Assembly: GCA_964531285.1 (NCBI GenBank)
Contig: CAZHDI010000115.1
Span: 1 to 9,047, forward strand
Source: CAZHDI01 sp964531285
GTDB taxonomy: Bacteria; Pseudomonadota; Alphaproteobacteria; JAJFIK01
Direction: 5' to 3'
Length of the DNA: 9,047 nt
Made by a program: the position numbers and the translations under genes. The notes under the pieces are model-generated. The model ran no database searches and was not told where the DNA came from. It worked only from the letters and a program-made list of their open reading frames with translations. Shown here one piece after another: positions 1-7,012 of this stretch (positions are counted from its first letter, which is position 1; the number at the start of each line of letters is the position of its first letter).

Positions 1-1162
1 CCGTATAGGCAAAGAGCAGCTTGGCGCCCTGCTTGATGAGGCCGCCATATTCCTGCGCCGTTCCCGGCAGGAAGCCGGGCACATCCACAAAGGTTACGAT
101 GGGAATGTTGAAGCAGTCACAAAAGCGCACGAAACGCGCGGATTTACGGCTCGCGGCGATGTCCAGACACCCGGCCAGCACCATGGGCTGGTTGGCAACA
201 ACGCCGACTGTGGAGCCTTCGATCCGGGCAAAGCCGGTGATGATGTTCTTGGCGTAATTGCCCTGGATCTCGAAGAAATCCGCCTCATCGACGGTCTTCA
301 GGATCAGTTCCTTCATGTCGTAGGGCTTGTTCGGATTGGCCGGCACGAGGGTATCGAGCGAATCCTCGATCCGATCCGGGTCGTCGTAACTCGGACGGAC
401 CGGCGGGCGCTCCCGGTTATTCAGCGGCAGGAAGTCGAACAGCCGGCGCATCTGCTTGAGCGTGATCACATCGTTCGGGAAGGCCCCGTCGGCCACGGAC
501 GATTTCGAGGTATGGGTCCGCGCGCCGCCCAGTTCCTCCGCGCTCACATGTTCCTGGGTCACGGTTTTGACGACCTCAGGACCGGTGACGAACATGTAGG
601 AGGTGTCTTCCACCATGAAGATAAAATCGGTCATGGCCGGGGAGTAGACCGCGCCGCCGGCACACGGACCCATGATCACCGAGATCTGCGGCACGACGCC
701 GGACGACAGGACGTTCCGCACAAAAACTTCCGCGTAGCCGGCGAGGCTGTCCACGCCTTCCTGGATCCGTGCGCCCCCGGAGTCGTTGAGCCCGATCACC
801 GGCGCGCCGACCTCGGACGCCTTGTCCATGATCTTGGCGATCTTCTTGGCGTGGGTTTCCGACAAGGAGCCGCCGAACACGGTGAAGTCCTGGCTGAACA
901 CGAACACCTTGCGCCCATTGATGGTGCCCCAGCCGGTGACCACGCCGTCGCCAGGGAATTTCGTTTCGCCGATGCCGAACTCGACCGCCCGATGCTCGAC
1001 AAAGGTGTCGTACTCCTCGAAGGACCCGGTATCGAGCAGGCACTCGATCCGTTCCCGGGCGGTCAGCTTCCCGCGGGCATGCTGTGCGTCGATGCGCTTT
1101 TGGCCGCCGCCAAGGCGCGCGGTGGCCCGCTTGTCTTCCAGCTCCCGCAGAATGTCTTTCAT
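1..1162 (-). CDS. pccB: Acyl-CoA (propionyl-CoA type) carboxylase, carboxyltransferase beta subunit, partial
   Basis: This is the biotin-dependent carboxyltransferase subunit that moves carboxyl from carboxybiotin to an acyl-CoA, most likely propionyl-CoA to methylmalonyl-CoA in the cytoplasm, with a separate biotin-carrying alpha subunit. I translated it by hand from ATG 1162, which has a GGGGAAAGGG purine run upstream. It starts MKDILRELEDKRATARLGGG, and 387 codons are present before the left edge cuts the gene. The family is about 510 residues, so roughly 120 C-terminal residues are missing. Visible family motifs are FSQDFTVFGGSLSE near residue 89, NDSGGARIQEGVDSL at 126-140 and the acyl-CoA oxyanion-hole loop GPCAGGAVYSPAMTDF at 165-180. 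The second loop, VDVPGFLPG, lies near the cut. The substrate-specificity residue in the distal AYDVM-type motif lies outside the window, so propionyl versus acetyl or methylcrotonyl specificity rests on overall resemblance. It follows atp12 after 42 bp, probably in one transcript. No alpha-subunit gene is in view. Confidence 0.9.
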   Translation of the reverse strand, partial: MKDILRELEDKRATARLGGGQKRIDAQHARGKLTARERIECLLDTGSFEEYDTFVEHRAVEFGIGETKFPGDGVVTGWGTINGRKVFVFSQDFTVFGGSLSETHAKKIAKIMDKASEVGAPVIGLNDSGGARIQEGVDSLAGYAEVFVRNVLSSGVVPQISVIMGPCAGGAVYSPAMTDFIFMVEDTSYMFVTGPEVVKTVTQEHVSAEELGGARTHTSKSSVADGAFPNDVITLKQMRRLFDFLPLNNRERPPVRPSYDDPDRIEDSLDTLVPANPNKPYDMKELILKTVDEADFFEIQGNYAKNIITGFARIEGSTVGVVANQPMVLAGCLDIAASRKSARFVRFCDCFNIPIVTFVDVPGFLPGTAQEYGGLIKQGAKLLFAYT

Positions 1163-1204
1163 GACCGTCTTGCCCTTTCCCCGTGTAAAGCTCCGGCCGG
1201 CCTC

Positions 1205-1909
1205 TCAGGCCGCCTCCTCCATATACCGCATCGTCTGCACCGATACCGCCAGATCGGCCTTGCGGCGCGCATCGCGCGCGGCGGCCTCGGCATCCTCGCC
1301 CCACTGGGCAATCTGATAGGCCTCGTCGATCCGCGACAGGCACCAGGCGCTCTCGGCGTCGAGCTTGCCGTGCACCAGCGCCAGCGCGATCAGCGCCGAT
1401 CCGCTCAACGACGCCGCCAGATGAGCGCTGGCCAGGGTGAACGGATCGCAGTCGCCGAACAGGCCGCGCACCCGGTCCAGCGCCTCGTCGGGCTGGGCCA
1501 CCGGGCTCACACCTTGGGTGACCTTAAGCGCGATCCCGAATGTGGCCTCGGCCCAATCAAGGATCGGTTGCCAAGCCTGATCCTGCTGCGCCACAAGCTC
1601 GCGCGGTCCCTCGGCCCGGTAACACAACAGATCGGTCTCGGCATACCGCGCTATGGCGTCGACCACCGGTTCCGTCTGCGGCGCCACCCCATCGATGACC
1701 GCGTTGGCGAGGCGCGTGAACGGCATGGTGTCGGGGGCGATCTCGTCACCCTGCCCGGCCCATTCGCGCGCAATGGCATCCGCCAGGGCCCGGGACGGCA
1801 CACAGAGGCCCCGTCCGCCAGGCGTACGAACAGGTTTACCGTCAAGATGGACGGCATACCCGCCTGCGGTGTCCGCCACTACCTCAGCCGCCGAATAGAA
1901 CCGTTTCAT
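1205..1909 (-). CDS. ATP12 family F1-ATPase assembly chaperone
   Basis: ATP12 binds the F1 alpha subunit and helps alpha3beta3 assembly of ATP synthase. It is known from mitochondria and alphaproteobacteria. The 234-residue product has the family layout. It opens with MKRFY, and a small beta-rich N-terminal part carries GGYAVHLDGKPVRTPGG. The conserved helical core follows, with ADAIAREWAGQGDEI, MPFTRLANAVIDGV and ETDLLCYRAEGPRELVAQQ near residues 95-110, then an acidic, alanine-rich C-terminal helix. Length is normal for bacterial members (about 230-260). I chose ATG 1909 because MKRFY is a usual family start. GTG 1915, two codons upstream in frame, has a GAGG about 10 nt before it and is a real alternative, with an in-frame TGA just upstream of it. 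It lies 113 bp downstream of the HAD gene and 42 bp before pccB. No ATP synthase genes are in the window, so it acts on subunits encoded elsewhere. Confidence 0.9.
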   Translation of the reverse strand: MKRFYSAAEVVADTAGGYAVHLDGKPVRTPGGRGLCVPSRALADAIAREWAGQGDEIAPDTMPFTRLANAVIDGVAPQTEPVVDAIARYAETDLLCYRAEGPRELVAQQDQAWQPILDWAEATFGIALKVTQGVSPVAQPDEALDRVRGLFGDCDPFTLASAHLAASLSGSALIALALVHGKLDAESAWCLSRIDEAYQIAQWGEDAEAAARDARRKADLAVSVQTMRYMEEAA

Positions 1910-1940
1910 GCCCACTGCCGCATCGCCTCATCCAAGGCGC

Positions 1941-1972
1941 ACTATACAAGACTGACGGAAGAAACAGTGCAA
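1941..1972 (-). promoter_or_regulatory. Possible sigma70-type promoter for atp12-pccB
   Basis: In the HAD-atp12 gap the minus strand reads TTGCAC (1972-1967), a 20-nt spacer, then TATAGT (1946-1941). A start about 7 nt downstream would leave a leader of roughly 20-25 nt before ATG 1909. The -10 is good and this is the most AT-rich spot in the gap, but the spacer is longer than the preferred 17 nt, so this is only a candidate. It would separate atp12-pccB from the upstream cluster. Confidence 0.3.
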
Positions 1973-2022
1973 TTCCGGCCTGGGCGGCTGGCGCCCGCTT
2001 GACGCAGCGGCAAGCGCCTGGA

Positions 2023-2745
2023 TCAGGACGCCCGGCCCCAAACCCGCAGCAGGGCCTCGCCCAGATCGACAAAGGACGGGATCACCACCCGCGCGCCGGC
2101 GCCGCGAAGCTCGGCGACGTCGTGATACCCCCAGCCCGCCCCGATACCGGCGATCCCGGCATTCATGGCACAGGCCATGTCCACGCTGGTATCGCCCACG
2201 AACACAGCGTTTTCCGGGGCCACGCCGGTATAGCGCAGCAGGCTGTGGAGCATGGCCGGATGCGGCTTGGAATGGCCTTCATCGGGGGTGCGGGTCGCGA
2301 TGAAATAGCGCTCCAGACCATGGGACCGGAGCGAATGATCGAGGCCGTGGCGCGACTTGTTGGTCGCGATGGCAAGCAACACGTTCATCTCATAGAGCGT
2401 CTCGATCACCGCCTGGGCATGGGGAAACAGAGTGTCGAGCGGGTCGGGCCCGGCGCGCTGAAACTCGCGGGCCGCATGGAGCGCCCCGGCAAAGGCCACA
2501 TGCTCGTCATGGCTCATATTCGGCAGAACCGCGCGGATCGCCTGCTGGATGGGCATGCCGATCGTCGCGCGGGTGATCGGCGCCTCGGGCTGCGGCAGAC
2601 CGAGGGACAGGCAGGCCGCGCAGATCGCGTCATGGAAGCGGGGGTGGCTGTCGACCAGGGTGCCGTCGAAATCGAAAATCACCAAGCGCAGCGGCGTATC
2701 GACGCGATCGGTCGTGGAGGTCGAAGCAGTCGTCACAGGCCACAT
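2023..2745 (-). CDS. HAD-superfamily hydrolase, phosphoglycolate-phosphatase-like
   Basis: This 240-residue cytoplasmic haloacid-dehalogenase-superfamily phosphatase has the full motif set. Motif I is DFDGTLVDS at 25-33, with nucleophile D25 and acid D27. A helical cap follows at about 35-100. Motif II is IATNKS at 126-131 (T128). The motif III lysine is K160 in SKPHP. The Mg-binding motif IV is GDTSVDM at 184-190, with D185 and D189. The cap type and the THR-like motif II resemble Gph/PGP and related HAD-IA phosphatases. The substrate cannot be read from the sequence; 2-phosphoglycolate, other sugar phosphates or nucleotides are all possible. Start ATG 2745 has GAGGG six nt upstream. It adds about 18 residues before the first beta strand, rather more than usual. 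The gene follows the rluC-like gene after 33 bp, so co-transcription is likely, and this HAD gene commonly accompanies rluC-crcB in alphaproteobacteria. Confidence 0.88.
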   Translation of the reverse strand: MWPVTTASTSTTDRVDTPLRLVIFDFDGTLVDSHPRFHDAICAACLSLGLPQPEAPITRATIGMPIQQAIRAVLPNMSHDEHVAFAGALHAAREFQRAGPDPLDTLFPHAQAVIETLYEMNVLLAIATNKSRHGLDHSLRSHGLERYFIATRTPDEGHSKPHPAMLHSLLRYTGVAPENAVFVGDTSVDMACAMNAGIAGIGAGWGYHDVAELRGAGARVVIPSFVDLGEALLRVWGRAS

Positions 2746-2778
2746 TGTCTGCCCTCGCGGGTCATGGTCGGGCGTAGT

Positions 2779-3786
2779 TTAGTCCGCAAACGGGTCCGCG
2801 CCCAGTTCCCTTGCCTGGCTCTCATGGAACCCGAACAAGGCCCAGCTTTCGGCCATATGCGGCGGCAGCGGCGCCTCGGCGCGCACGACACCGCCTTGAG
2901 GGTGCGCGATCTCGATGCTGCGGGCATGCAGATGCAGCCCGTCCGGCACCCCGCCCAGGGTCTCGCGCCGCGCGCCATAGCCGTACTTCACATCATTGAC
3001 CAAAGGGGTTTCCAAATAGGCACAATGGACGCGGATCTGATGGGTTCGCCCGGTGACCGGCATGAGTGCCAGCCACGCCGCCTTGCCGCCCGCCTGGGAG
3101 ACGGTCAAAAACCGGGTCAGTGCCTTTTGCGCCTCCGGGTGATCGTCATGGACCGGCACCACGCGCTCGCCGTCGGCCGCGCCGCCCGGGGCCGGCAATT
3201 TGGCCAGCGGGACGGCAACGGCGCCCTCCAGCGGATGGGGGACGCCGAGCACAAGGCCCCAATAAATCTTCCGGGTGCTGCGCGCCTTGAACGCACGCGC
3301 CAAAGCCTGAGCCGCCTGCCGGGTGCGCGCCAGGACCAACACCCCGCTGGTGTCCCGATCCAGGCGGTGCACCAGGCGCGGTCGCTCGTCGGCCCCAAAG
3401 CGGAAGGCATCCAGCATGCCGTCGAGATGGCGCGTGGTCTTGGTGCCGCCCTGGACCGCAAGACCGGCCGGCTTATTGATCACCAGGACCTCATCGTCCT
3501 TATGAAGAACAAGCTCTTCGGCCCAGCGCCGGTCTTCCGCGCTGACCCTGGGCGCGGTCTTGGGAGCCGGCGCGCCGCTGTCGCCCAGGGGCGGCACGCG
3601 CACGCTCTGGCCTTCTTCAAGCCGGGTATTGGCCTTGACCCGCCCGCCATCGACCCGCACCTGCCCGGTGCGCAGCAGCTTTTCCAGCCGGCCATGGGTG
3701 AGGTCGGGAAAATGGGTTTTGAACCAGCGGTCAAGGCGCATGCCGTCCTCGCCGCCGGTCACCATTATGGTCTGCACACCGCTCAT
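2779..3786 (-). CDS. rluC: RluA-family 23S rRNA pseudouridine synthase (RluC-like)
   Basis: This enzyme isomerises specific uridines in rRNA to pseudouridine. E. coli RluC acts at 23S positions 955, 2504 and 2580. The 335-residue protein has an N-terminal S4 RNA-binding domain (about 15-75, with MRLDRWFKTHFPDLTHGRLE and a VRVDGGRVKANTRLEEGQ turn). A linker then leads to the RluA catalytic domain. It shows LVINKPAGLAVQGG at 101-114 and catalytic motif LVHRLDRDTSGVLVLART at 138-155, with D143 the expected catalytic aspartate. The late motif is PVTGRTHQIRVH, followed by the conserved VKYGYG. The S4 domain and length favour RluC or RluD over RluA. RluC is the usual annotation in this gene order, but exact target sites are inferred. 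The start ATG 3786-3784 shares bases with the crcB stop (ATGA), and only a weak purine tract precedes it, so translation probably depends on crcB. Confidence 0.9.
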   Translation of the reverse strand: MSGVQTIMVTGGEDGMRLDRWFKTHFPDLTHGRLEKLLRTGQVRVDGGRVKANTRLEEGQSVRVPPLGDSGAPAPKTAPRVSAEDRRWAEELVLHKDDEVLVINKPAGLAVQGGTKTTRHLDGMLDAFRFGADERPRLVHRLDRDTSGVLVLARTRQAAQALARAFKARSTRKIYWGLVLGVPHPLEGAVAVPLAKLPAPGGAADGERVVPVHDDHPEAQKALTRFLTVSQAGGKAAWLALMPVTGRTHQIRVHCAYLETPLVNDVKYGYGARRETLGGVPDGLHLHARSIEIAHPQGGVVRAEAPLPPHMAESWALFGFHESQARELGADPFAD

Positions 3787-4196
3787 ATGCTTCGCGATAC
3801 CATGAGTCCGAGGAATAGCGCGCCGATGGTCAACACCACCGACCCCGCGACATAGGCCAGCGCGCTCAGCCCCGCATCGCGCTCAAGCAGCACGCTGACA
3901 TCGAGCGCGAAGGCCGAAAAGGTCGTAAACCCGCCCAACAGCCCGACCATCACGAAGGCCCGCCAAGCCGGGGCGATATCGGGCATGTGGCGCGCGAACA
4001 CCCCCGCCGCGAGGCCCATGATCAGCGAACCGACGACATTGACCGTGAGCGTGCCCCACGGGAAGCGTGCGCCGAACAGGCTCAGCATGACACTGCCCAG
4101 GGCGAACCGCGCCACCGCGCCGAGCGCACCGCCGGCGGCCACCGCGAGGATCATGGGAAGGGTCAGGGGCAAGAGCGGTGGTCCTCGATCAGTCAT
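3783..4196 (-). CDS. crcB: Fluoride channel CrcB/Fluc
   Basis: CrcB is a dual-topology, dimeric inner-membrane fluoride channel that lowers cytoplasmic fluoride. The 137-residue reading has four hydrophobic segments and the hallmark motifs: GGALGAVARF at 22-31, the pore asparagine in WGTLTVNVVGS (N53), and GLLGGFTTFSAF at 85-96, which holds the pore phenylalanines F90 and F93 and the threonines of the central cation site. It has the normal single-gene length. The start is uncertain. ATG 4196 is used here, but the palindromic repeat ends only four bases upstream and leaves no convincing ribosome site. TTG 4172 has AGGA nine nt upstream. ATG 4154 gives the family-typical start MILAVAAGGALGAVAR but lacks a purine tract. 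Its TGA overlaps the next gene as ATGA. No fluoride riboswitch is visible upstream, so it is probably expressed constitutively with rarA. Confidence 0.92.
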   Translation of the reverse strand: MTDRGPPLLPLTLPMILAVAAGGALGAVARFALGSVMLSLFGARFPWGTLTVNVVGSLIMGLAAGVFARHMPDIAPAWRAFVMVGLLGGFTTFSAFALDVSVLLERDAGLSALAYVAGSVVLTIGALFLGLMVSRSI

Positions 4197-4200
4197 CGTC

Positions 4201-4259
4201 CGTCATGCCCGCGAAGGCGGACTCCGGCACCCTGGGTCCCCGCTTTCGCGGGGACGACG
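4201..4259. repeat. Dispersed palindromic repeat (GTCAT-CCCGCGAA family) between rarA and crcB
   Basis: Left arm 4201-4225 (CGTCATGCCCGCGAAGGCGG then ACTCC) and right arm 4235-4259 are inverted copies that match at 19 of 25 positions around a nine-base centre. The arms also fold alone, for example CCCCGC-TTTC-GCGGGG in the right arm. Copies of this kind are scattered in many proteobacterial genomes. When translated they give the familiar spurious peptides VPAFAGTT and RFRGDD, and both are readable here on the plus strand. The element fills most of the 72-bp gap between rarA stop and crcB start. In RNA it would form a strong hairpin inside the operon. Confidence 0.85.
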
Positions 4260-4268
4260 ACACCAACA

Positions 4269-5573
4269 TTATGGTTCGGCCCGGGCCCGCAGCTTGGCCC
4301 AATAGGCCAGACGCTTGGACACCTCGCGCTCGAAGCCGCGGTCCGTGGGCGTATAGAACGTCATCCGGTCCATGCCGTCAGGAAAGTATGTCTGCCCCGA
4401 AAAGCCGTCCGCCGTGTCATGGTCATACGCATAGCCCTGGCCATAACCCAGCCCCTTCATCAGCTTGGTCGGCGCGTTGAGGATATGGGCCGGCGGCATC
4501 AGCGAGCCGGTGTCCTTGGCACTGCGGACCGCGGCCTTGTAGGCGGTATAGACCGCATTGGATTTCGGCGCGGTCGCCAGATAGACGATGCATTGGGCCA
4601 ACGCCAATTCGCCCTCTGGCGAGCCGAGAAAATCATAACTGTCCTTGGCCGCCAGCGCGACCGTGAGCGCCTGGGGATCGGCAAGCCCGATGTCCTCGCT
4701 GGCCATACGGACCATCCGCCGGCAGATATACAGCGGATCCTCTCCGCCGGCGAGCATGCGCGCCAGATAATAAAGCGCCGCATCGGCATCCGATCCGCGC
4801 ACCGATTTATGCAGCGCCGAGATCAGATTGTAATGGCTCTCCTGGCCCTTGTCATAGACCGGCGCCCGGCGCTGCACCGCCTCGACGAGCCCGGCCGGGT
4901 CGAGCGGGGCATCACCGGTCAGGGTGAAGAGGTCTTCGGCCAGATTCAGCAGATACCGCCCGTCGCCATCGGCCATGGCCCGCATGGTGGCGCGGGCCGT
5001 CTCATCAAGCGGCAGGGTCTTGCCTTCGAGCGCCTCGGCACGGACAAGCAATGTCTCCAGCGCGTCATCGTCGAGGCGCTTCAGGACCAGGACCTGCGCG
5101 CGGGACAGCACGGCGGGGTTCAGCTCGAAACTCGGATTTTCCGTGGTCGCCCCGACCAGCACAATGGTCCCGTCTTCCATATGGGGCAGGAACCCGTCCT
5201 GCTGGGCGCGGTTGAAGCGGTGGATCTCATCGACGAACAGCAGCGTGCCCTGCCCGGTCTCACGCCGCGCCCGGGCCGCATCGAACACCTTGCGCAAATC
5301 CGCCACGCCGGAAAAAATCGCCGAGATTTGTTCGAAATGCAGCCCGGTGCGCTGGCTCAAAAGGCGCGCGATGGTGGTCTTGCCGGTCCCTGGCGGTCCC
5401 CACAGAATGAGCGAGGTCATCCGGGCAGCCGCGACCATGCGCCCGAGCGGCGCGTCGGCCCCGAGCACATGGTCCTGGCCGACCACGGCCTCGAGGCGGT
5501 CCGGGCGCAGACGATCCGCCAGCGGACGGGGTGCGCCCTGATCCAGACCGGCGGCTTCGAACAGGCTGGTCAC
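4269..5573 (-). CDS. rarA: Replication-associated recombination protein A (RarA/MgsA), AAA+ ATPase
   Basis: RarA is a cytoplasmic tetrameric AAA+ ATPase, related to clamp loaders and eukaryotic WRNIP1/Mgs1, that acts at stalled replication forks. The 434-residue product (E. coli 447) is complete. The N-terminal box is PLADRLRPDRLEAVVGQDHVLG. Walker A is GPPGTGKTT at 59-67 and Walker B is LLFVDEIHRFN at 111-121. Sensor 1 lies in GATTENPSFELNP at 141-153, and the likely arginine finger is R158 in LSRAQV. The C-terminal MgsA oligomerisation domain contains GSDADAALYYLARML, EDPLYICRRMVRMASEDIGLADPQAL and the late PTDRGFE. The start is GTG 5573-5571, which overlaps the protease stop TGA (5572-5570) as GTGA. 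No in-frame ATG lies nearby upstream of the conserved N-terminal box, so this start is well supported and implies translational coupling to the protease. Confidence 0.95.
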   Translation of the reverse strand: MTSLFEAAGLDQGAPRPLADRLRPDRLEAVVGQDHVLGADAPLGRMVAAARMTSLILWGPPGTGKTTIARLLSQRTGLHFEQISAIFSGVADLRKVFDAARARRETGQGTLLFVDEIHRFNRAQQDGFLPHMEDGTIVLVGATTENPSFELNPAVLSRAQVLVLKRLDDDALETLLVRAEALEGKTLPLDETARATMRAMADGDGRYLLNLAEDLFTLTGDAPLDPAGLVEAVQRRAPVYDKGQESHYNLISALHKSVRGSDADAALYYLARMLAGGEDPLYICRRMVRMASEDIGLADPQALTVALAAKDSYDFLGSPEGELALAQCIVYLATAPKSNAVYTAYKAAVRSAKDTGSLMPPAHILNAPTKLMKGLGYGQGYAYDHDTADGFSGQTYFPDGMDRMTFYTPTDRGFEREVSKRLAYWAKLRARAEP

Positions 5574-6979
5574 CAGCGGTACCTCAATGTGGCGATGCGC
5601 CCGCCCCGCTTCATCTCGATCTCCCAGGCCCGCGCGCCGGTCCCGAGCGCGGCCTCCAGATCGCGCACCCGCGTGATGGGGCGGCCATTGACCGACAGAA
5701 TGATATCGCCGGAGCGCAGCCGGGCCCGGCGGGCATAGCTGCGTTGTTCCGTCTTCAGAATGGCAACGCCGGTCTGAAGCGGATCGAGCCCGTTCTCGTC
5801 ATTGAAGGCCGGCGACAGATTGACCACGGTCGCGCCCGACAAGGGGGAGGCCGCGCGCAGCAACGTCTCGTTGCGCGGCGGCGTCTCCGGCGGACGGGCC
5901 ACCCGGACGGTCCCATTGCGCAGCCGGCCCTCGCGCCAGAACTGGACCGGCACGCTGCTGCCCTCTCGGGTGGTCGCGATGCGGTAGCGCAGCGCCTGGG
6001 GATCGACCACATCGAAGCTGGCGATCTTGTGGACGACATCGCCGGACCGCAGGCCCGCCTCGTCGGCCGGCCCACCGGGAAACACGCTGGTGATCAACGC
6101 CCCGCCCGGCCGGTCGAGCCCGAAGGACTGCGCAATCTCGGAGGTCACCGCCTGATAGGCCGCGCCGAGCCAGGGCCGGATCGGCTTTTGTCCGGCCACG
6201 GCCGAATCGACCACGAGCCGGACCATATTGGCGGGAATCGCAAAGCCGATGCCGTTGGAGCCGCCCGAGCGCGAGAAAATCGCGGTGTTGATCCCGGCCA
6301 ACTGGCCGTCGGACGTGACCAGCGCGCCGCCGGAGTTCCCGGGATTGATCGCCGCGTCGGTTTGAATGAAAAAGTTGAGATCGGAAATGCCGACCTGGGT
6401 GCGCGCCACCGCCGAGACGATCCCGCTGGTCACGGTCTGGCCGACCCCGAAGGGATTGCCGATCGCCAGCACCAGGTCGCCGACTTCGATCTCATCGGAG
6501 TTCTGAAAATCGACGAATGGCAGGCGCTCGCCGCCGGTGTCGATGCGCAGCACCGCCAGATCCGTGCGCTCGTCGGTCAGCAGCACTTCGGCATCGAATT
6601 CGCGCATGTCCTGGAGGACGACCGTGAACTCCTCGCCATTGGCGATCACATGATTGTTGGTGACCACGATGCCGTTATCCCGGACGATCACGCCGGAGCC
6701 CAGAGAGTTCTCCATGCGCTCCCGCGGCATGCCGAATTGCCGGTCACCGAAGAAGCGCCGGAAAAACGGGTCGTCCATCAGCATGCCGGACCGCGTCGCG
6801 ACCCGGCGCTGGGCATAGACATTGACGACGGCTGGCGCAACCGTCTTGACCACGGGCGCAAAACTGAGCTGCACCTGGGTCATGCTGTCCGGCACCGCCC
6901 GGCCCTGAGCCCCGGCGGGCGCCATGCCCAGCGTCAGCAGAACGAGACCCAACGCACCAAACCAACCGGATCGTCCCAC
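5570..6979 (-). CDS. degQ: Periplasmic Do/DegQ-family serine endoprotease with two PDZ domains
   Basis: This HtrA-family protease and chaperone degrades misfolded envelope proteins. From GTG 6979 it is 469 residues. A Sec signal peptide (MGRSGWFGALG, hydrophobic run, APAGA; likely cut at A24|Q25) is followed by a trypsin-like domain at about 40-260. The catalytic triad is H110 (TNNHVI), D140 (ERTDLAVLR) and S216 (NPGNSGGAL). PDZ1 begins near PWLGAAYQAV (about 270-355) and PDZ2 lies at about 375-465. The loop between DDPFFRRFFG and MENSLGSG is short, which favours DegQ over DegP with its long LA loop; this is inference. The reading frame stays open upstream to ATG 7015 and TTG 7042. However, GTG 6979 has AGGAG seven nt before it and puts the signal peptide exactly at the N-terminus. 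Its TGA overlaps the rarA start. A GNAT gene ends 97 bp upstream. Confidence 0.92.
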   Translation of the reverse strand: MGRSGWFGALGLVLLTLGMAPAGAQGRAVPDSMTQVQLSFAPVVKTVAPAVVNVYAQRRVATRSGMLMDDPFFRRFFGDRQFGMPRERMENSLGSGVIVRDNGIVVTNNHVIANGEEFTVVLQDMREFDAEVLLTDERTDLAVLRIDTGGERLPFVDFQNSDEIEVGDLVLAIGNPFGVGQTVTSGIVSAVARTQVGISDLNFFIQTDAAINPGNSGGALVTSDGQLAGINTAIFSRSGGSNGIGFAIPANMVRLVVDSAVAGQKPIRPWLGAAYQAVTSEIAQSFGLDRPGGALITSVFPGGPADEAGLRSGDVVHKIASFDVVDPQALRYRIATTREGSSVPVQFWREGRLRNGTVRVARPPETPPRNETLLRAASPLSGATVVNLSPAFNDENGLDPLQTGVAILKTEQRSYARRARLRSGDIILSVNGRPITRVRDLEAALGTGARAWEIEMKRGGRIATLRYRW

Positions 6980-6986
6980 GGTCCAT

Positions 6987-6991
6987 CTCCT
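6987..6991 (-). promoter_or_regulatory. Ribosome binding site fixing the protease start
   Basis: AGGAG on the minus strand lies seven nt before GTG 6979. It is the best Shine-Dalgarno match near the protease and is in frame with a start that immediately yields a signal peptide. The upstream in-frame ATG 7015 lacks such a site and would place about 12 polar residues before the signal sequence. Confidence 0.75.
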
Positions 6992-7012
6992 CGAATTGAT
7001 ATCCCTGGCGTC

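Noticed and set aside
576..1343. Minus-strand open frame of 255 codons overlapping pccB and the end of atp12
   Set aside because: It is a shifted frame of pccB. The correct pccB frame runs off the left edge and carries the carboxyltransferase motifs.
1996..2016. Hairpin CGCTTG / CAAGCG after the HAD gene as an intrinsic terminator
   Set aside because: The six-base-pair stem with a nine-base loop is not followed by a T-run on the minus strand, so a terminator is not supported.
4197..4268. Fluoride riboswitch upstream of crcB
   Set aside because: The gap is almost wholly the palindromic repeat, and no crcB-motif pseudoknot sequence could be recognised.
512..5738. Very long open frames on the plus strand opposite the minus-strand genes (512-2002, 1999-3855, 3987-5738), with another at 5531-7096
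   Set aside because: They are antisense to genes with clear catalytic motifs, are rich in R, G, H and P, show no domains, and continue across gene boundaries and through the palindromic repeat. GC-rich codon usage produces such frames by chance.
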